From Pogonophryne albipinna (Eukaryota; Chordata; Actinopteri; Perciformes; Artedidraconidae): a stretch of 64,000 nucleotides of DNA. The stretch spans positions 41,135,499 through 41,199,498 of the forward strand of contig CM053249.1 of NCBI GenBank assembly GCA_028583405.1. Direction: 5' to 3'. A model generated the notes under the pieces. The model ran no database searches. It saw only the letters and a program-made list of their open reading frames with translations, and was not told the DNA's origin. How positions within the stretch are numbered: position 1 is the first letter of the stretch; every line of letters begins with the position of its first letter. A program made the position numbers and the translations under genes. Positions 1 to 10,599 of this stretch are shown here, piece by piece.

Positions 1-1049
1 TCTGGGGTCCTTTGGGCTGATCTGGGCGTATTTTCCGTTTCTCTGAAACCCATTGGTCGATTTTGATGATTGACATATCTTTTGAACCGTTAGAGCCAAT
101 AGAATCGAAGGAGAAGTTCCACATACACACACACACACACGTTACCATTAAGAAGTGGGGGCTATGCACAGGCAGTTTGCCCAAAGTGAAACTCTTATGC
201 TCTGAAATTTGAAAACTGAAAGCTAGTTTTATTGCTGATGGATTATCAGAAATCATTTCAAAGTGACACAGACACATTGGATTAACCTATGGATTAACCT
301 TCAGCAGCGTTTTCATCGTTTTAATGCCATTGAAGACAACTTTTGATCAGAATAACAGCTAAGGTAAGAAATGTGCCGTTTTTGCTACCTAATGCTTGTG
401 TCGTGATGTCTGTTTTTGTTTCTCATGTCGCGAGTTTTGATCATGGAGTGATGATACTGATACCTGTGTAATCTCACAATGCTAATCGATGGGTTGGATG
501 TGCAGTTACGATCAGTAATAAGGGTGTTTATACCGTGAGTTCTGTACTAACGGCGTTAGCATTTTTTCGCTCAGGGCTAATTCGGAGGTAAATGGTAAAT
601 GGACTGTACTTATATAACGCTTTATCCAGTCTTTACGACCCCTCAAAGCGCTTTACATACTACATGTCATTCACCCATTCATACAGAGCAGTACCACTTG
701 CTCTAGGACCTAACATTCACACACCGTTGGCCATGCCATCGGGAGCAACTCAGGGTTAAGTATCTTGCCCAAGGATACATTGACATGTTGGCTGCACGGG
801 CTGGGATCGAACCCACAACCTTCTGGTTGAAAGACGACCGCACTCCCTCGCAGCCACAGTCGCCCACTCAGCGTTAGTCTTGTATTTTTTTTTGCAAAAA
901 ATTGTTCATATCATCAGTTAGCTGAGTTTCTTCCCATTACATGGATATGAAACATTCATAGTTTATTAAATCTTAAGAAGCCCTCAGACACTGTTGCTTG
1001 CAGATGTTGTGGTTTCGGCCCCTTCGGCGGGTCCGTGGGGCTTAACAGG
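1..1049 (-). mobile_element. TTAA-flanked piggyBac-like nonautonomous element, copy A (partial)
   Basis: This is the reverse-complement counterpart of the better preserved copy at 1365-2525. It ends in CTTAACAGG, matching the CCTGTT start of the other copies, and its interior blocks (for example the stretch around 285-345) recur inverted in those copies. The other end lies before the window. A tRNA-derived SINE interrupts it at 594-865. No transposase is encoded. TTAA targets plus CCTGTT-type ends suggest piggyBac or Kolobok mobilisation, but the superfamily is inferred. The TTAA expected after position 1049 has decayed to ATCA. Confidence 0.7.
594..865 (-). mobile_element. tRNA-derived SINE (fish type)
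   Basis: Read on the minus strand, it starts with a tRNA-like head. The box B motif GGTTCGATCCC lies at about 803-813 (complement), and a degenerate box A lies about 40 bases upstream. A body follows, then a LINE-like tail with the AAAGCGCTTTGAG block and a run of CCATTTA repeats at 594-607. The head, body and tail order is that of teleost tRNA SINEs. It sits inside the TTAA element that covers 1-1049. I could not find a clear target duplication. Confidence 0.75.
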
Positions 1050-1364
1050 ATCACGCTGAGGTTTCTCCCAAAGTCTCTGCATCTCTCTGGACACCACGGT
1101 GTCCCAATTGATCCACACTGTGAATATGAGGGGGGAACATGTGTGTAATAAATGCTTTAGACAATAAGAAATATGAAGTTAACTGTAAGGAGTGGCTCAG
1201 TTTTTTAAAATAAACAATACTATTACTGTATTTCAATATCTCACGTCTGAAAGTTTAATTTAAAAGAAGAAGAGGCACTTAAAATGAAGATTGTTATTTC
1301 AATACATTTAGTTGATTTCGTCCTTTTAATTGTTTAAAGTAAAGTAGATAGAACTGGTACTTAA
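1050..1364. other. unassigned spacer between two inverted TTAA elements
   Basis: No gene or recognisable repeat is visible. It separates copy A (minus) from copy B (plus), so the two elements form a large inverted repeat with this stretch in the loop. Confidence 0.5.
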
Positions 1365-2525
1365 CCTGTTGAACCCCATCCCCCAGCCCCCGGGCGGAAA
1401 AACGCATCATCTGCAGGAAACAGCCTCTGAGGGCATCTTAATATTTAATAAACTATGAATGTTTTATATCCATGTAACGGGAAGAAACTCAGCTAACAGA
1501 TCTTTTTTTTTTTTTTTGCAAAGAAACCCCACAACGCTCAGCCTCTGAATTAGCCACGAGCGAAAAAATGCTAACGGCGTTTTGCACAGAAACTCACTCA
1601 TAACACCCTTATTACTTATCGTAGGTGCACACCTAACCCATCGATTAGCATCGTGAGATGACACAGAATCGATACATCATCACTCTATGATAAGAACTCG
1701 CGACTTTATAAACAAAAACAGACATCACAACACTTGGCGATAGGTAGCTAAAACGGCAATATATCTTACCTTTGTCGTTGTCTGATCAAATGTTGTCTTC
1801 AATGGCATTAAAATGATAAAAACGCTGCTGAAGTTAATCCATAGGTTAATCCAATGTGTCTGTGGCACTTTGAAATGATTTCTGATAATCCATCAGCAAT
1901 AAAACTAGTTTTAAGTTTTCAGATGTCAGAGCTTGAGATAGGTTCGCTCTGAGCAAAACTACATGTGCGAAGCCCCCACTTTTTTTTGATAACGTGGGTG
2001 TGTATGTGGAAATTCTCCTTCGATTCTATTGGCTCTAACGGTTAAAAAGAGATGTCAATCACCAAAATCGACCAATGGGTTCCAGAGAAACGGCAAAAAC
2101 GCCCATTTCCACCCAAATCACCCCAGAGGTGGAGTTTTTTTTGCTAAACCTCTCTAAAAAGGTCAAATATCACTTGTTTTGCATCAATCTTGATACAGGT
2201 TACTTATTATATGTTGTACTTTGGATTCCTAAAGCTTTTAGTCTACCATCCCATCATTCAAGGGTGGTTTTCACTATAAGTAAAACATATTCTTTGGACG
2301 GACACTATCATTTACATTTTTTTACAATGTTCAATCTGAATTTTCTTTAAAATAAAAAACATCTATATTGATTCTGACTTTTCTACATCCAACTCACAGG
2401 TTTATCATTGCTTTGAGAAAAAAGATTATTAATTTTCCCCTTTTAGAAGTGTAGTTATGGTCATTTGTTCTGCAAATGTCATTTTCGAGCCTGAGACCTG
2501 AAAAACAGGGATGGGGTTCAACAGG
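1365..2525 (+). mobile_element. TTAA-flanked piggyBac-like nonautonomous element, copy B (complete)
   Basis: The ends are a perfect 18-bp terminal inverted repeat, CCTGTTGAACCCCATCCC, at 1365-1382 and its complement at 2508-2525. TTAA precedes it (1361-1364) and a decayed ATAA follows. The 1161-bp interior has no transposase-like reading frame. It is AT-rich and shares its whole length with copies at 2781-5952 and 21221-22358. A 4-bp TTAA target is typical of piggyBac, but Kolobok also uses TTAA, so the superfamily is inferred. Confidence 0.8.
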
Positions 2526-2776
2526 ATAAGAGTTTTAATACAGTCTGGTTGTGGAGGAGGCACACAGGTAAGAGCACTCACTAGCTACCTTCACATGTAA
2601 CTAAGCTTGACTTGAATTTATTAAAAGTATAATTAAGTAACAGCAAAAAATCAATAACTAAAATAATGCACATATTTGAAACTTTGCTGGTTTTAAGAGT
2701 TGTAAGTATTATCCCACAACTCAATACCTTAGATTATTATTGAAAGTTTTGCTGAATAGTTTCATGTTAACTTACC
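2526..2776. other. unassigned spacer
   Basis: AT-rich sequence between two TTAA elements, with no gene, repeat or motif that I recognise. Confidence 0.4.
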
Positions 2777-2897
2777 TTAACCTGTTAAGCCAGAGAGACC
2801 CCGGTACCGGGGCCCTCCCGCAACATCTTGCAGGAAACAGTGTCTGAGGGCATCTTAACATTTAATAAACTATGAATGTTTTATATCCATGTAACGG

Positions 2898-3476
2898 TGT
2901 GACAAAGGTAACTTCGTCACTATGGACTGACGGCTTCAGGCCGGGTAATATTGCACAGTACAGTTGACATTACATATTTGCACATAATTCATACTAATTA
3001 TTGAGGTAGTATCTTTTAACTGATAAACCGTATTTATTGGAATGTTGTCTGGCAGGTGCTGGTCGGGTCCTCGGCTCCGCCTGAAAAGATAGGGGAGTTT
3101 GCGAGAGTGCCGAGAGTTGTTATGCTGGTGTAAGGATGACAGCGGTTGAGAGTAATCAGGGTGCAAATAATATGTTGTCTGTGGCTGATGATTGTGTGCA
3201 CCTGGTGTCCTGTGTTGTCTCCTCCCCCCTCACCTGTGTCTTGTTGTGCTGATTAGAGTGTGTGTATTTAGGCTCTGTTTCCCTGTCTGTTGAAAGGCTG
3301 GTAGTGTGTGTGAGATCCTGGTGGCTGCAGGCTGTGCCCACGTGAACAGCAGCAGCAGGATTGAGGCGGTGTGTATTGTGTTCATGCTGTAATAAATGCC
3401 CACATCGGGTTATATTTTTGAACGTTCTGCCTCTGCCTCCTTGCTTGGTCTGGGCCGCTCAACGGTCAGTCTCACA
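2898..3476 (+). mobile_element. solo LTR, family 1
   Basis: The sequence begins TGTGACAAAGG and ends GGTCAGTCTCACA, so it has TG...CA ends. It is flanked by a perfect 5-bp duplication AACGG (2893-2897 and 3477-3481), as LTR retroelements generate. GTGTATTTAGGCTC near 3264 could be a TATA-like box, and AATAAATGCCC near 3391 is a polyadenylation signal. A second copy lies at 58440-58825. The internal region is gone, which fits LTR-LTR recombination. This copy has about 190 extra bases in its 5' half relative to the other. Confidence 0.85.
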
Positions 3477-3487
3477 AACGGGAAGAA

Positions 3488-3953
3488 TGTTATGTTTATG
3501 CATGTGGTTTTTGTTGTGTTATTTCTTGTTGTTTGCTCCTTTTACCCCTCACTACTCTGTCTCTCCTTCTCTGCAGGGCTGGTGTGTGACAGGGGGCGTG
3601 GCTGGTATTCTCCTGGCTGCAGATGAGGCACACCTGTTCCCATTCACATAATCAACCTGCTCTTTAAGAGCCTGGCCCTCAACTCACTTCTCTGCCAGAG
3701 AATTAAATGCTGTTCGACGATCCTGAGTGCCTTTCTGCAGCCTGGAGTCTAGTTTTGTTCACTTTGCAGTTTTTGAGGAACTTTTGAGTTTATCGGGGAT
3801 GTTTTCCCTCTGCTTTGTTTTTGGACCTTTCTGCAGCCAGCTAGCTCCCTGTCTTCAGTACCTGCCGTAGACTAGTTTTCTTTATTAAACACATTGAACT
3901 TTATTTTGTGTCCGTCTCTGCTTTTGGGTCCTAAGTAGTATCCAACCGCCACA
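3488..3953 (+). mobile_element. solo LTR, family 2
   Basis: It begins TGTTATGTTTATG and ends CAACCGCCACA, and is flanked by a perfect 5-bp duplication AAGAA (3483-3487 and 3954-3958). CTTTAAGAGC near 3661, ATTAAATG near 3703 and the 3' TTGGGTCCTAAG block are typical of fish retroelement LTRs. No internal region remains. It lies only 6 bp from the solo LTR at 2898-3476, in the same host element. No other copy is visible in the window. Confidence 0.8.
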
Positions 3954-4774
3954 AAGAAACTCATCTAACTGATCAAGGAACGAGCGAAAAATGCTAACAG
4001 ATTACTGCACCGAAACTCACTCATAAAACCTTATTATTTATCCTTTCTGCACATCCAACACATCGATTCGTATCGAGAGATGACACCGAGTCGATGGGTA
4101 CATGCATTATCACTATATAATAAGAACTCGGGACTTTATAAACAAAAACAGACATCAAAACATGTGGCGCTAGGTAGCTAAAAACGCTAACATGGCTTAC
4201 CTGTGTCGTTGTCTGGTCAAAAGTGGTCTTCAATGGCATTAAAACGATAAAAACGCTGCTGAAGTTAATCCATAGGTTAATCCAATGTGTCCGTGTCCCT
4301 TTGAAATGATTTCTGATAATCCATAAGCAATGAACCTGCTTTTCCGTTTCCAGATGTCAGAGCGAGAGATAGGTTCACTCTGATGCAAACCTGCATGCCC
4401 AAAGCCCCCACCTTTTTTTTTACTGTGTTTGTGGGGAAATTCCCCTTTGATTCCATTGGCTCTAGCGGTTATAAAGAGATTTCATTTGTCAAAATCGATC
4501 AAGGGGGGCCAGAGATATGGAAAATCCACCCAAATGACCCCAGAAGTGGTTTTATTTGTTGCTAAATCTCTCTAAAAAGGTCAAATGTCACTTGTTTTGC
4601 ATCAATCTTGATACAGGGTACTTATTATATGTTGTACTTTGGATTCCTAAAGCTTTTAGTCTACCTTACCATCATCCAAGGGTAGTTTTCACTAAGTAAA
4701 AAATAGTTTCACAGGTTTATCACTACTTTGAGAAAAAAGATTATTAATTCAACCCTTTTAGAAGGGAAGATATG

Positions 4775-5883
4775 GGCCCTTTCTCATTTCTCTAACTCCC
4801 CTCCTCGACTCCCCTCCTCGACTCCTATCCTCGAGACTTAGTCCCGCCCACAGGAGAGGGGAGCCGAGGAGAGAGGAGGGGAAGCAGCAGGCGGTTAGAG
4901 AAATGAGAACTCCTCTCCTCTGAGAGGTCATTTTAAAGAGACGTCCATTAATGATGACAGGAGGCACAGCAGCCCTCTGTCTGATGGACAGATGTGTTCA
5001 TGATGACTTATATATTTACTTTGATTCATTCACAGTGCGGTATAATGAGACAATAACAGGCTACAGATGCGGACACACACACACATACACACATATATAT
5101 ATATGTATATATACATTTATATACAAGTTCAGAATCAAACAGAGCACTCTCATAATAACGTAACACTATCAGAGACTGGATATATCCGCCCCCCCCTCTC
5201 TGGTCGCTACAATGAGGAAAATAAATTACGGGCCAAAAGTTTTATTTACAAGTATTAAAAGTAAGCAGAGGACACCAAACCAACTGAGACCTGTCTGTCC
5301 GCTGCATCTACGCACACACTGTACCACACACACCTACACCACACACACGCACCTACAGCTCCTAAAACAGACTACAGCCGTTGTGTATTTTATTATGTGA
5401 AGCACTAAATGGTTTTAGAAAAATATCGACTCTTTGTTTGTAGATATCTACTAAACTACAGCAAATAAAGAGAGTAGGCCTGTTCTACTGAGTGATATAT
5501 ATTATACACACTGCTCTGCTTTCTGCAGGGACCTCACAGCTGTTCTCTCTGGAAACATCGCGTCGCGATGAAAGCAGTTAATAAAATAATATCCAGGGGA
5601 TGCATTGGCTGAGATAAGTCCGGCTGTGCGTCACGACTCTTTGAAACATCTCTGTTGCCGGAAATGCATCCACGAAGGAGCCGTGGAGGACCATGGAGGA
5701 CCCATCAGTGTATCCTCGGTTAGAGCTCCTCCAGAGAGCCTCCTCGATGCACGATGCTCGGTCCTCGAAGTGCATTTAGAGAAATGAGATGTCCTTCAAC
5801 ATGGCGCGCTGAAATTCATTTCCGGGTCACTACCGGAGGACCGAGGAGTCGAGGAGGGGGATTTGATTAAATGAGAAAGGGCC
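4775..5883. mobile_element. foldback element F1 with 3-bp target duplication
   Basis: The terminal inverted repeat GGCCCTTTCTCATTT (15 bp) is followed by repeated CTCCTCGACTCC blocks, and these are mirrored at 5810-5883. A 3-bp duplication ATG flanks it (4772-4774 and 5884-5886), and the uninterrupted target survives in copy D of the host element. The 1109-bp interior has a CA/TA microsatellite (5071-5120) and no transposase. A second copy (F2) lies at 33504-34683. A 3-bp duplication fits PIF/Harbinger- or CACTA-like mobilisation, but the family is not identified. Confidence 0.75.
5071..5122. repeat. CA/TA microsatellite inside F1
   Basis: Runs of CACACA pass into TATATA. The equivalent position in F2 (about 33865-33900) also carries a CA/TA tract, so it is part of the element rather than an independent expansion. 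Confidence 0.8.
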
Positions 5884-5956
5884 ATGGTCATTTGTTCTGG
5901 GAATGTCATTTTCGAGCCTGAGACCTGAAAAACAGGCTCAGGGCTTAACAGGTTAA

Positions 5957-6400
5957 GCGACGTAAAATGTGCAGACCGGGAGCAACAGATGTAGGTTAGC
6001 CGGCTAGCATCACATAACAGCACTGCTGAGCATGTTAGCTTAGCTTGGTAGCCTCAGCTAGCTCTGGAACTTTCGGCTCTGCCTTTTTGCCATTATTTGG
6101 AGCAGGCAGGAGTTAGACTCTGACGTCACTGTTGAGCCGTTAGTGGCCGACACCGCCTACTTTAGGCTTTTCGGCAACTCTGCAGAATCCTACGTCCATT
6201 TATATATACAGTCTATGGTTAAAACCAAGCGGCAAACTCTGGGGCAGAGCCGGGAGGCCAATAAGGAAGTGCCACAAACTGCAGGTCATCTATTGGCTGA
6301 TAGGCAATGACTGCAGAAAGGATGAATTTCCATAGACCCCAATGTTAAAATGCCCAACTTTACAGCAGAAATAAACATGTTTCTGCCCTTGGATGCAATA
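5957..6400. repeat. dispersed repeat R, copy 1, with adjacent repeat-like sequence
   Basis: The core at about 6030-6222 (from GTTAGCTTAGCTTGG through GACGTCACTGTTGAGCC to TATACAGTCTATGG) recurs at 7784-8022 in the same orientation. Single ends of the same motif occur near 39095 and 53168. The sequence up to 6400 has the look of a fish MITE. No coding potential or ends with a target duplication were found. Confidence 0.6.
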
Positions 6401-7097
6401 AATTATTCGGGATATAGTTAGATTCCACCTAAATGATTATTAATTGTTGAGTGAATTGTTTAAATAACGCAACCCTTTTATTTATATTAGGTCTTAACGT
6501 TTTTGCATAAATTAGGGCATGGTCACTTTGATGGACAGGTACGTGCCTCACTGTCAGCTAACAGCAACTTGTCCACTCTGCTAGGCTACAACGTTAGCTA
6601 GTTGTAGTTACTGTACTTGACCCTTTATCCATGTTCGTGGTGATTGTGCCTTTTAGGGAATGTTGTTACAAATACCAGACAATTCAAATGTCGTGCTGTG
6701 CGCTTGAATGTACTAACAGAACTTCCAAGAAGTCTAAAATGATAATATTATACATGTTAACCCTGTTAGCAAGTGTTTGTGTGCTTGTTAGCTTAGCTTG
6801 TTATATAGCTTATTAGCCAGCTAAGGACGTAACACTTTATACATGTATATATATATATACATATACAGTTTAGTTTATGATTCAGCCTTGGGTAAGACTT
6901 TTATAGCCTATGCATATGACGCCCATAATGCTAAACGGGAGCAAATGTTAAAAGGGGACCCAATTATCCCAGTGGTGGACGCCGGCTGGATCTAGCCCCC
7001 TGCGGCTCCGTTAGCTCCGGGCAGCGGAGTCCGGCGTTATAACTGGAGATCAAGGAATGCAGCGCTACGCGGACGTGGTTCGCCTGCAGCCCGCTGT
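6401..7097. other. unassigned sequence
   Basis: Mostly AT-rich, with a short TA microsatellite near 6842-6866 and a GC-rich patch near 6970-7090. No gene, inverted repeat or known repeat end was recognised. Confidence 0.4.
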
Positions 7098-7500
7098 TGT
7101 CATGTCTCGGAAACTTATTATGAAAGTGTATTATTTATATTAGTTTTGTGATGTCCCTTTGTTCTGTGCCCTCTGTCTTATTGTGAAAAGTAATTCTCCC
7201 TCTCGTTTCAGGACTCCATGCTCCCTGCCCCTATGTGTCTCCTGTGTTTGTGATTGGTTACCCCGCCCTGATTGTTTCCACCTGTGCCCCTCACCTTGTA
7301 TATATATTGTGTTAGTCCCCTCCTGTCCAGTGCCAGTTCGTTTCTCATTCATGACTACGTTCAAGCCTGCTCCATGGTAGTATCCCGTTTCTCATGCTCC
7401 TGATTATTGGATTTAGTTTTTCCTCGAAAGAGTGATTGTGTTTCTTGTTTTGTTACTGTGTTAAATCCAGTAAAGTCTTATTAAGCTGAACATCGCCACA
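7098..7500 (+). mobile_element. probable solo LTR (family 3)
   Basis: It begins TGTCATGTCTCGG and ends AACATCGCCACA. A TATATATATTGTG promoter-like stretch lies near 7299, and ATCCAGTAAAGTC near the 3' end is a possible weak polyadenylation signal. The CACCTGTGCC-type pyrimidine-rich 5' half resembles the other fish LTRs here. The flanking 5-mers (GCTGT and ATTGT) do not match perfectly, so either the target duplication has decayed or the ends recombined. No internal region is present. Confidence 0.45.
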
Positions 7501-7783
7501 ATTGTTCTGCTATGTATTGGTACTTCTTTTATTTGATTAACGTGTAAATGACAAGCATTAAGAATAACAAAAAATAGCTAATTCTCTTGCAGATTTTCTC
7601 GTTTGATTATGAATGTAACGTTTGTTGGGGAATGTGCTCAGTCAGGACAGTATGAACTGATAAACTGGGTCAAAGTTATGGGCCTTGGAAAATATTTCCC
7701 CAACAACGTTTATATAGTGGAACTACACTGTTTTATCAAAACCAAAGTGCCACGCAGTAACTTGGTATGCATGTATTTCATGT

Positions 7784-8022
7784 TAGCTTAGCTTCTTAGC
7801 TTGAGCTAGCTCTGGAACTTCCAGCTCGGTGGCAGCAGGTCCCGCCTCCGCCTCTTTGCCCTTATTTGGATCAGGCTGGAGCAGGTGGGAGTTAGACTCT
7901 GACGTCACTGTCGAGCCGTTTGTGGCCGACTCTGCCTACTAAGGGCTTCTCGGCAACTCAGCAGAATCCTATGGGTGACGTCACGGACACTACGTCCATT
8001 TATATATACAGTCTATGGTTCA
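7784..8022. repeat. dispersed repeat R, copy 2
   Basis: It matches copy 1 at about 6030-6222 through the GTTAGCTTAGCTT, GAGTTAGACTCTGACGTCAC and TTTATATATACAGTCTATGG blocks. It is longer than copy 1 because it keeps a segment with GGTGACGTCACGGACACTAC. No protein is encoded. Confidence 0.65.
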
Positions 8023-8990
8023 AACACAGTAAACCCCCATAAGCATATTATGTTTGGTGCTGCTGGTGCAAAGACAACCAGATCTCTTACAGTTCTCCTC
8101 AGAGCTACCTACAGGAGCCACTGCATTTTTTTATTGTGGAAGAGAGAATCTGACCAGTGGAAGAAGGCTGGCTGTTTACCACGTTTCTGTCTGAATGTAA
8201 AAACGGTCATTATTTTTTGACTAATTAAAAATAACTCTACCTGTTATGGCTCTCTAAATTAGGACCTTTTGACTTTGGATCGAAACCGGAGTTATCACAA
8301 CTTAAGAGATAAGCGAGGATGAGTCAGTCACATTGCTGGTGTCAGCACTCTGCCCACATAAGTGTTTCCGGCATTCATGCAGTCCCAACTAATTGATATG
8401 TGTGAGAGAGTGGGATATGTTGATGTGCCAAAGTCATTAGCTGAAATGTGAGGAATAATCCTTTTGTTTTAGGGCCATAGGCCAAAGCAAGAGAGAGAGG
8501 GGCCTCATTGTGATTCTCCAGCCAACGGAGCCACAAAATGAAGTAAGCTCACTTGGACCATAATTATTTGTGTGAACATACAAATAATTTGTGTGTAAAT
8601 ATGTGATTTGGAAATGTAAAACACCATCCACAAATGCATTTAAAAGATTTGCAAACTCACAAATAAATGTGCAAGTGTAAAACGGATCTGCAAATACGCT
8701 AAATATTTTCACAAATAAAAAAAAGATCTGTGATTATCTCTTTAACATTTACAACTTTCGATCAGGCATTTGTGAATCCATTTTGTATTTGCCGACCAAA
8801 AATGCGCTTGCGGATCTCAAATCTCTGCTCGTGGATCTCACATTTCTGCTTGTGGATCGTCTTTTTACACACACGGAATTTTGAAACATATTTTCCGCCG
8901 GTCTCGGCTAAAATCTACTCGTGTCACTCGGTGATTTTCGGAAACCACGTGATGGCCTGCTGATGACGACATTTCCGCATGATTTCAAAA
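8023..8990. other. unassigned AT-rich sequence with short direct and inverted motifs
   Basis: The part at 8560-8900 repeats short motifs such as TTTGTGAATCC, GCGGATCT and GTGGATC, and may be the flank of an old repeat. No matching second end, target duplication or reading frame with homology was seen. Confidence 0.35.
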
Positions 8991-9986
8991 CATGATGGTT
9001 TGTTTAATGCTCTGTTTTTTTAGTATAATGAACAGCGGAACGTTAGATGCATTCTTTATCATCATCATGTTATAGTGATACAGTTAGTTTGTGTTAGTTT
9101 ATTGGATCAATATAGCATATATCGAGCACATGCATTGATGTTGAAGTACAGGCTGTACGCCACTTTCGGGTCCCGGGGGAGCAGCTGGCAGCGAAGCAGC
9201 CCAGATAAAACTCTTTATTCATTGTTTGTTGTGTATTCAGTCAAGCGGGTCAAAGTTACAAAGCACTTCACATCTTATTAATCGGCCTAATTTTACTTTA
9301 CCAGTGCAGTAATAAAGTAATCTGTAGAAAAGCACCGTATTTAGGTCAGCCTTCATAGTAAGGCTACATTAAATGTTATAATATTCATCGTGTCCTTTCT
9401 ACTATGTATGCATATATTCCTGTCTATTGCTTTCATTTGTATTTAATGTTATTGTGTTTCCACACATTTCACAATTTGGGATGAATGAAGTATCTATATA
9501 TGATATCCATCTGTCTGTCTGTCCATCTATCTACCTATCCATCTATATACCTGTATATCTATCTGTCTGTCTGCCTGTCTACCTACCTATACCTGCCTGC
9601 CTACCTACCTACTTTGTTTTGTTTGAAAAGGTTTTGTCATTGTATTGCTCTTTACCGGCACCTGCAGAGTACAGGACTTTACATTGTACTTACAATTTCA
9701 CATTGTAACTTTGACCCGTTTGACTGAATACACAACAAACAATGAAGAAAGAGTTTTATCTGGGCTGCTTCACTGCCAGCTGCTCCCCCCGGGGCCCGAA
9801 AGTGGCGTATTGCCTGTACTTCAACATCAACGAAAGTGCTAGATATATGCTGTATTGAACCAATAAACTAACACAAACTAACTGTATCACTATAACATGA
9901 TGATGATGGTGATAAAGAATGCATCTAACGTTCCGCTGTTTGTTCATTATTAAAAAAAAAAACAGCGCATTAAACAAACCATCATG
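8991..9986. mobile_element. foldback element with about 270-290-bp arms
   Basis: The left arm (about 8991-9262) and right arm (about 9698-9986) are inverted copies. Each carries the CATGATGGTTTGTTTAATGC end, GGAACGTTAGATGCATTC and GCAGCTGGCAGCGAAGCAGC. The loop (9263-9697) holds a tetranucleotide microsatellite. No transposase is encoded and no convincing target duplication was found, so the transposon class is unknown. Confidence 0.75.
9508..9612. repeat. CTGT/CTAC tetranucleotide microsatellite
   Basis: Imperfect tandem CTGT, CTAT and CTAC units, lying in the loop of the foldback element. Confidence 0.85.
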
Positions 9987-10139
9987 CTCTTACTTTACCC
10001 AAATCTCTAAAAAAGGAGCTGTAACGGATCTGATACAGACTGATCCAGATTTGAATTATTTCCTACGTCACAGAAGTGGTGCTCCGCCTATATGGCCAAC
10101 CCTCTACCTATCAGGGGAATGAGAGGTTGGGCCACGGCC

Positions 10140-10260
10140 GGCCATTGCCGCTCGAAAGCGCTGGAGACGCTGTAGTACATATGCCAGGCCTGTAAGTGGC
10201 GCTGTAGTCTGCCACAAAAGCAGCGAAGAAGACTTCCCGCGCATGGTTGCCCTTCTATTT
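10140..10260 (-). repeat. dispersed repeat fragment shared with 29345-29480
   Basis: The complement of this stretch contains AGAAGGGCAACCATGC, CAGCGCCACTTACAGGCC and TGTACTACAGCGTCTC. The same blocks occur in the same order at 29345-29480 on the plus strand. It probably comes from one nonautonomous DNA transposon family, but no ends or target duplication are visible here. Confidence 0.6.
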
Positions 10261-10599
10261 ATTCTCCGCTGTGGCTCTTTTTCTCCTCCCCGAGGCAAGC
10301 GTTTGCTCCTGCTGCTGTTATTAATTGCAATCCCTCCCTCGCTGTAATTCTCTCCCGTTAGTCCACCAGCAGATGACAAACACCCACCTCTCCGCCTCTT
10401 CCAAGGAACAAGGGGACCGTGCGGCAGAGTTTCAGTTAGATTTATTTTCGCCGGTCAACATGTCCGTTAAAGTTGAAATCTTCCGGACAAAATTAGAAAA
10501 GTGCCGGTCAAAGGTCTTCTTTGTTATTTATTGAGCTATTGAGAATAATTATCCTTGTGTTTATTTATTTGTTTGATTAATAAACACAAGTTGGAGTCC
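10261..10599. other. unassigned sequence next to repeat X1
   Basis: GC-rich at first, then AT-rich. No recognisable gene or repeat end. The last 60 bases already resemble the flank of repeat X2. Confidence 0.35.

Larger units (their letters stand above)
2781..5952 (+). mobile_element. TTAA-flanked piggyBac-like element, copy C, broken by three nested insertions
   Basis: Intact TTAA lies at 2777-2780 and 5953-5956, and the ends are CCTGTTAAGCC and its complement. Compared with copies B and D, it is interrupted by two LTR-type insertions (2898-3476 and 3488-3953) and by a foldback element (4775-5883). Each insertion carries its own target duplication. Removing the insertions leaves about 1.0 kb, the normal size for the family. 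It must therefore be older than all three insertions. Confidence 0.85.

Noticed and set aside
803..813. tRNA box B suggesting a tRNA gene
   Set aside because: No acceptor-stem pairing, and the sequence continues into a SINE body and LINE-like tail.
4758..4967. 69-codon minus-strand frame in the foldback arm
   Set aside because: It translates the CTCCTCGACTCC repeats of F1 and has no protein family character.
7093..7505. Target duplication GCTGT/ATTGT for the LTR-like segment
   Set aside because: Only three of five bases agree, so it cannot be used to confirm the borders.
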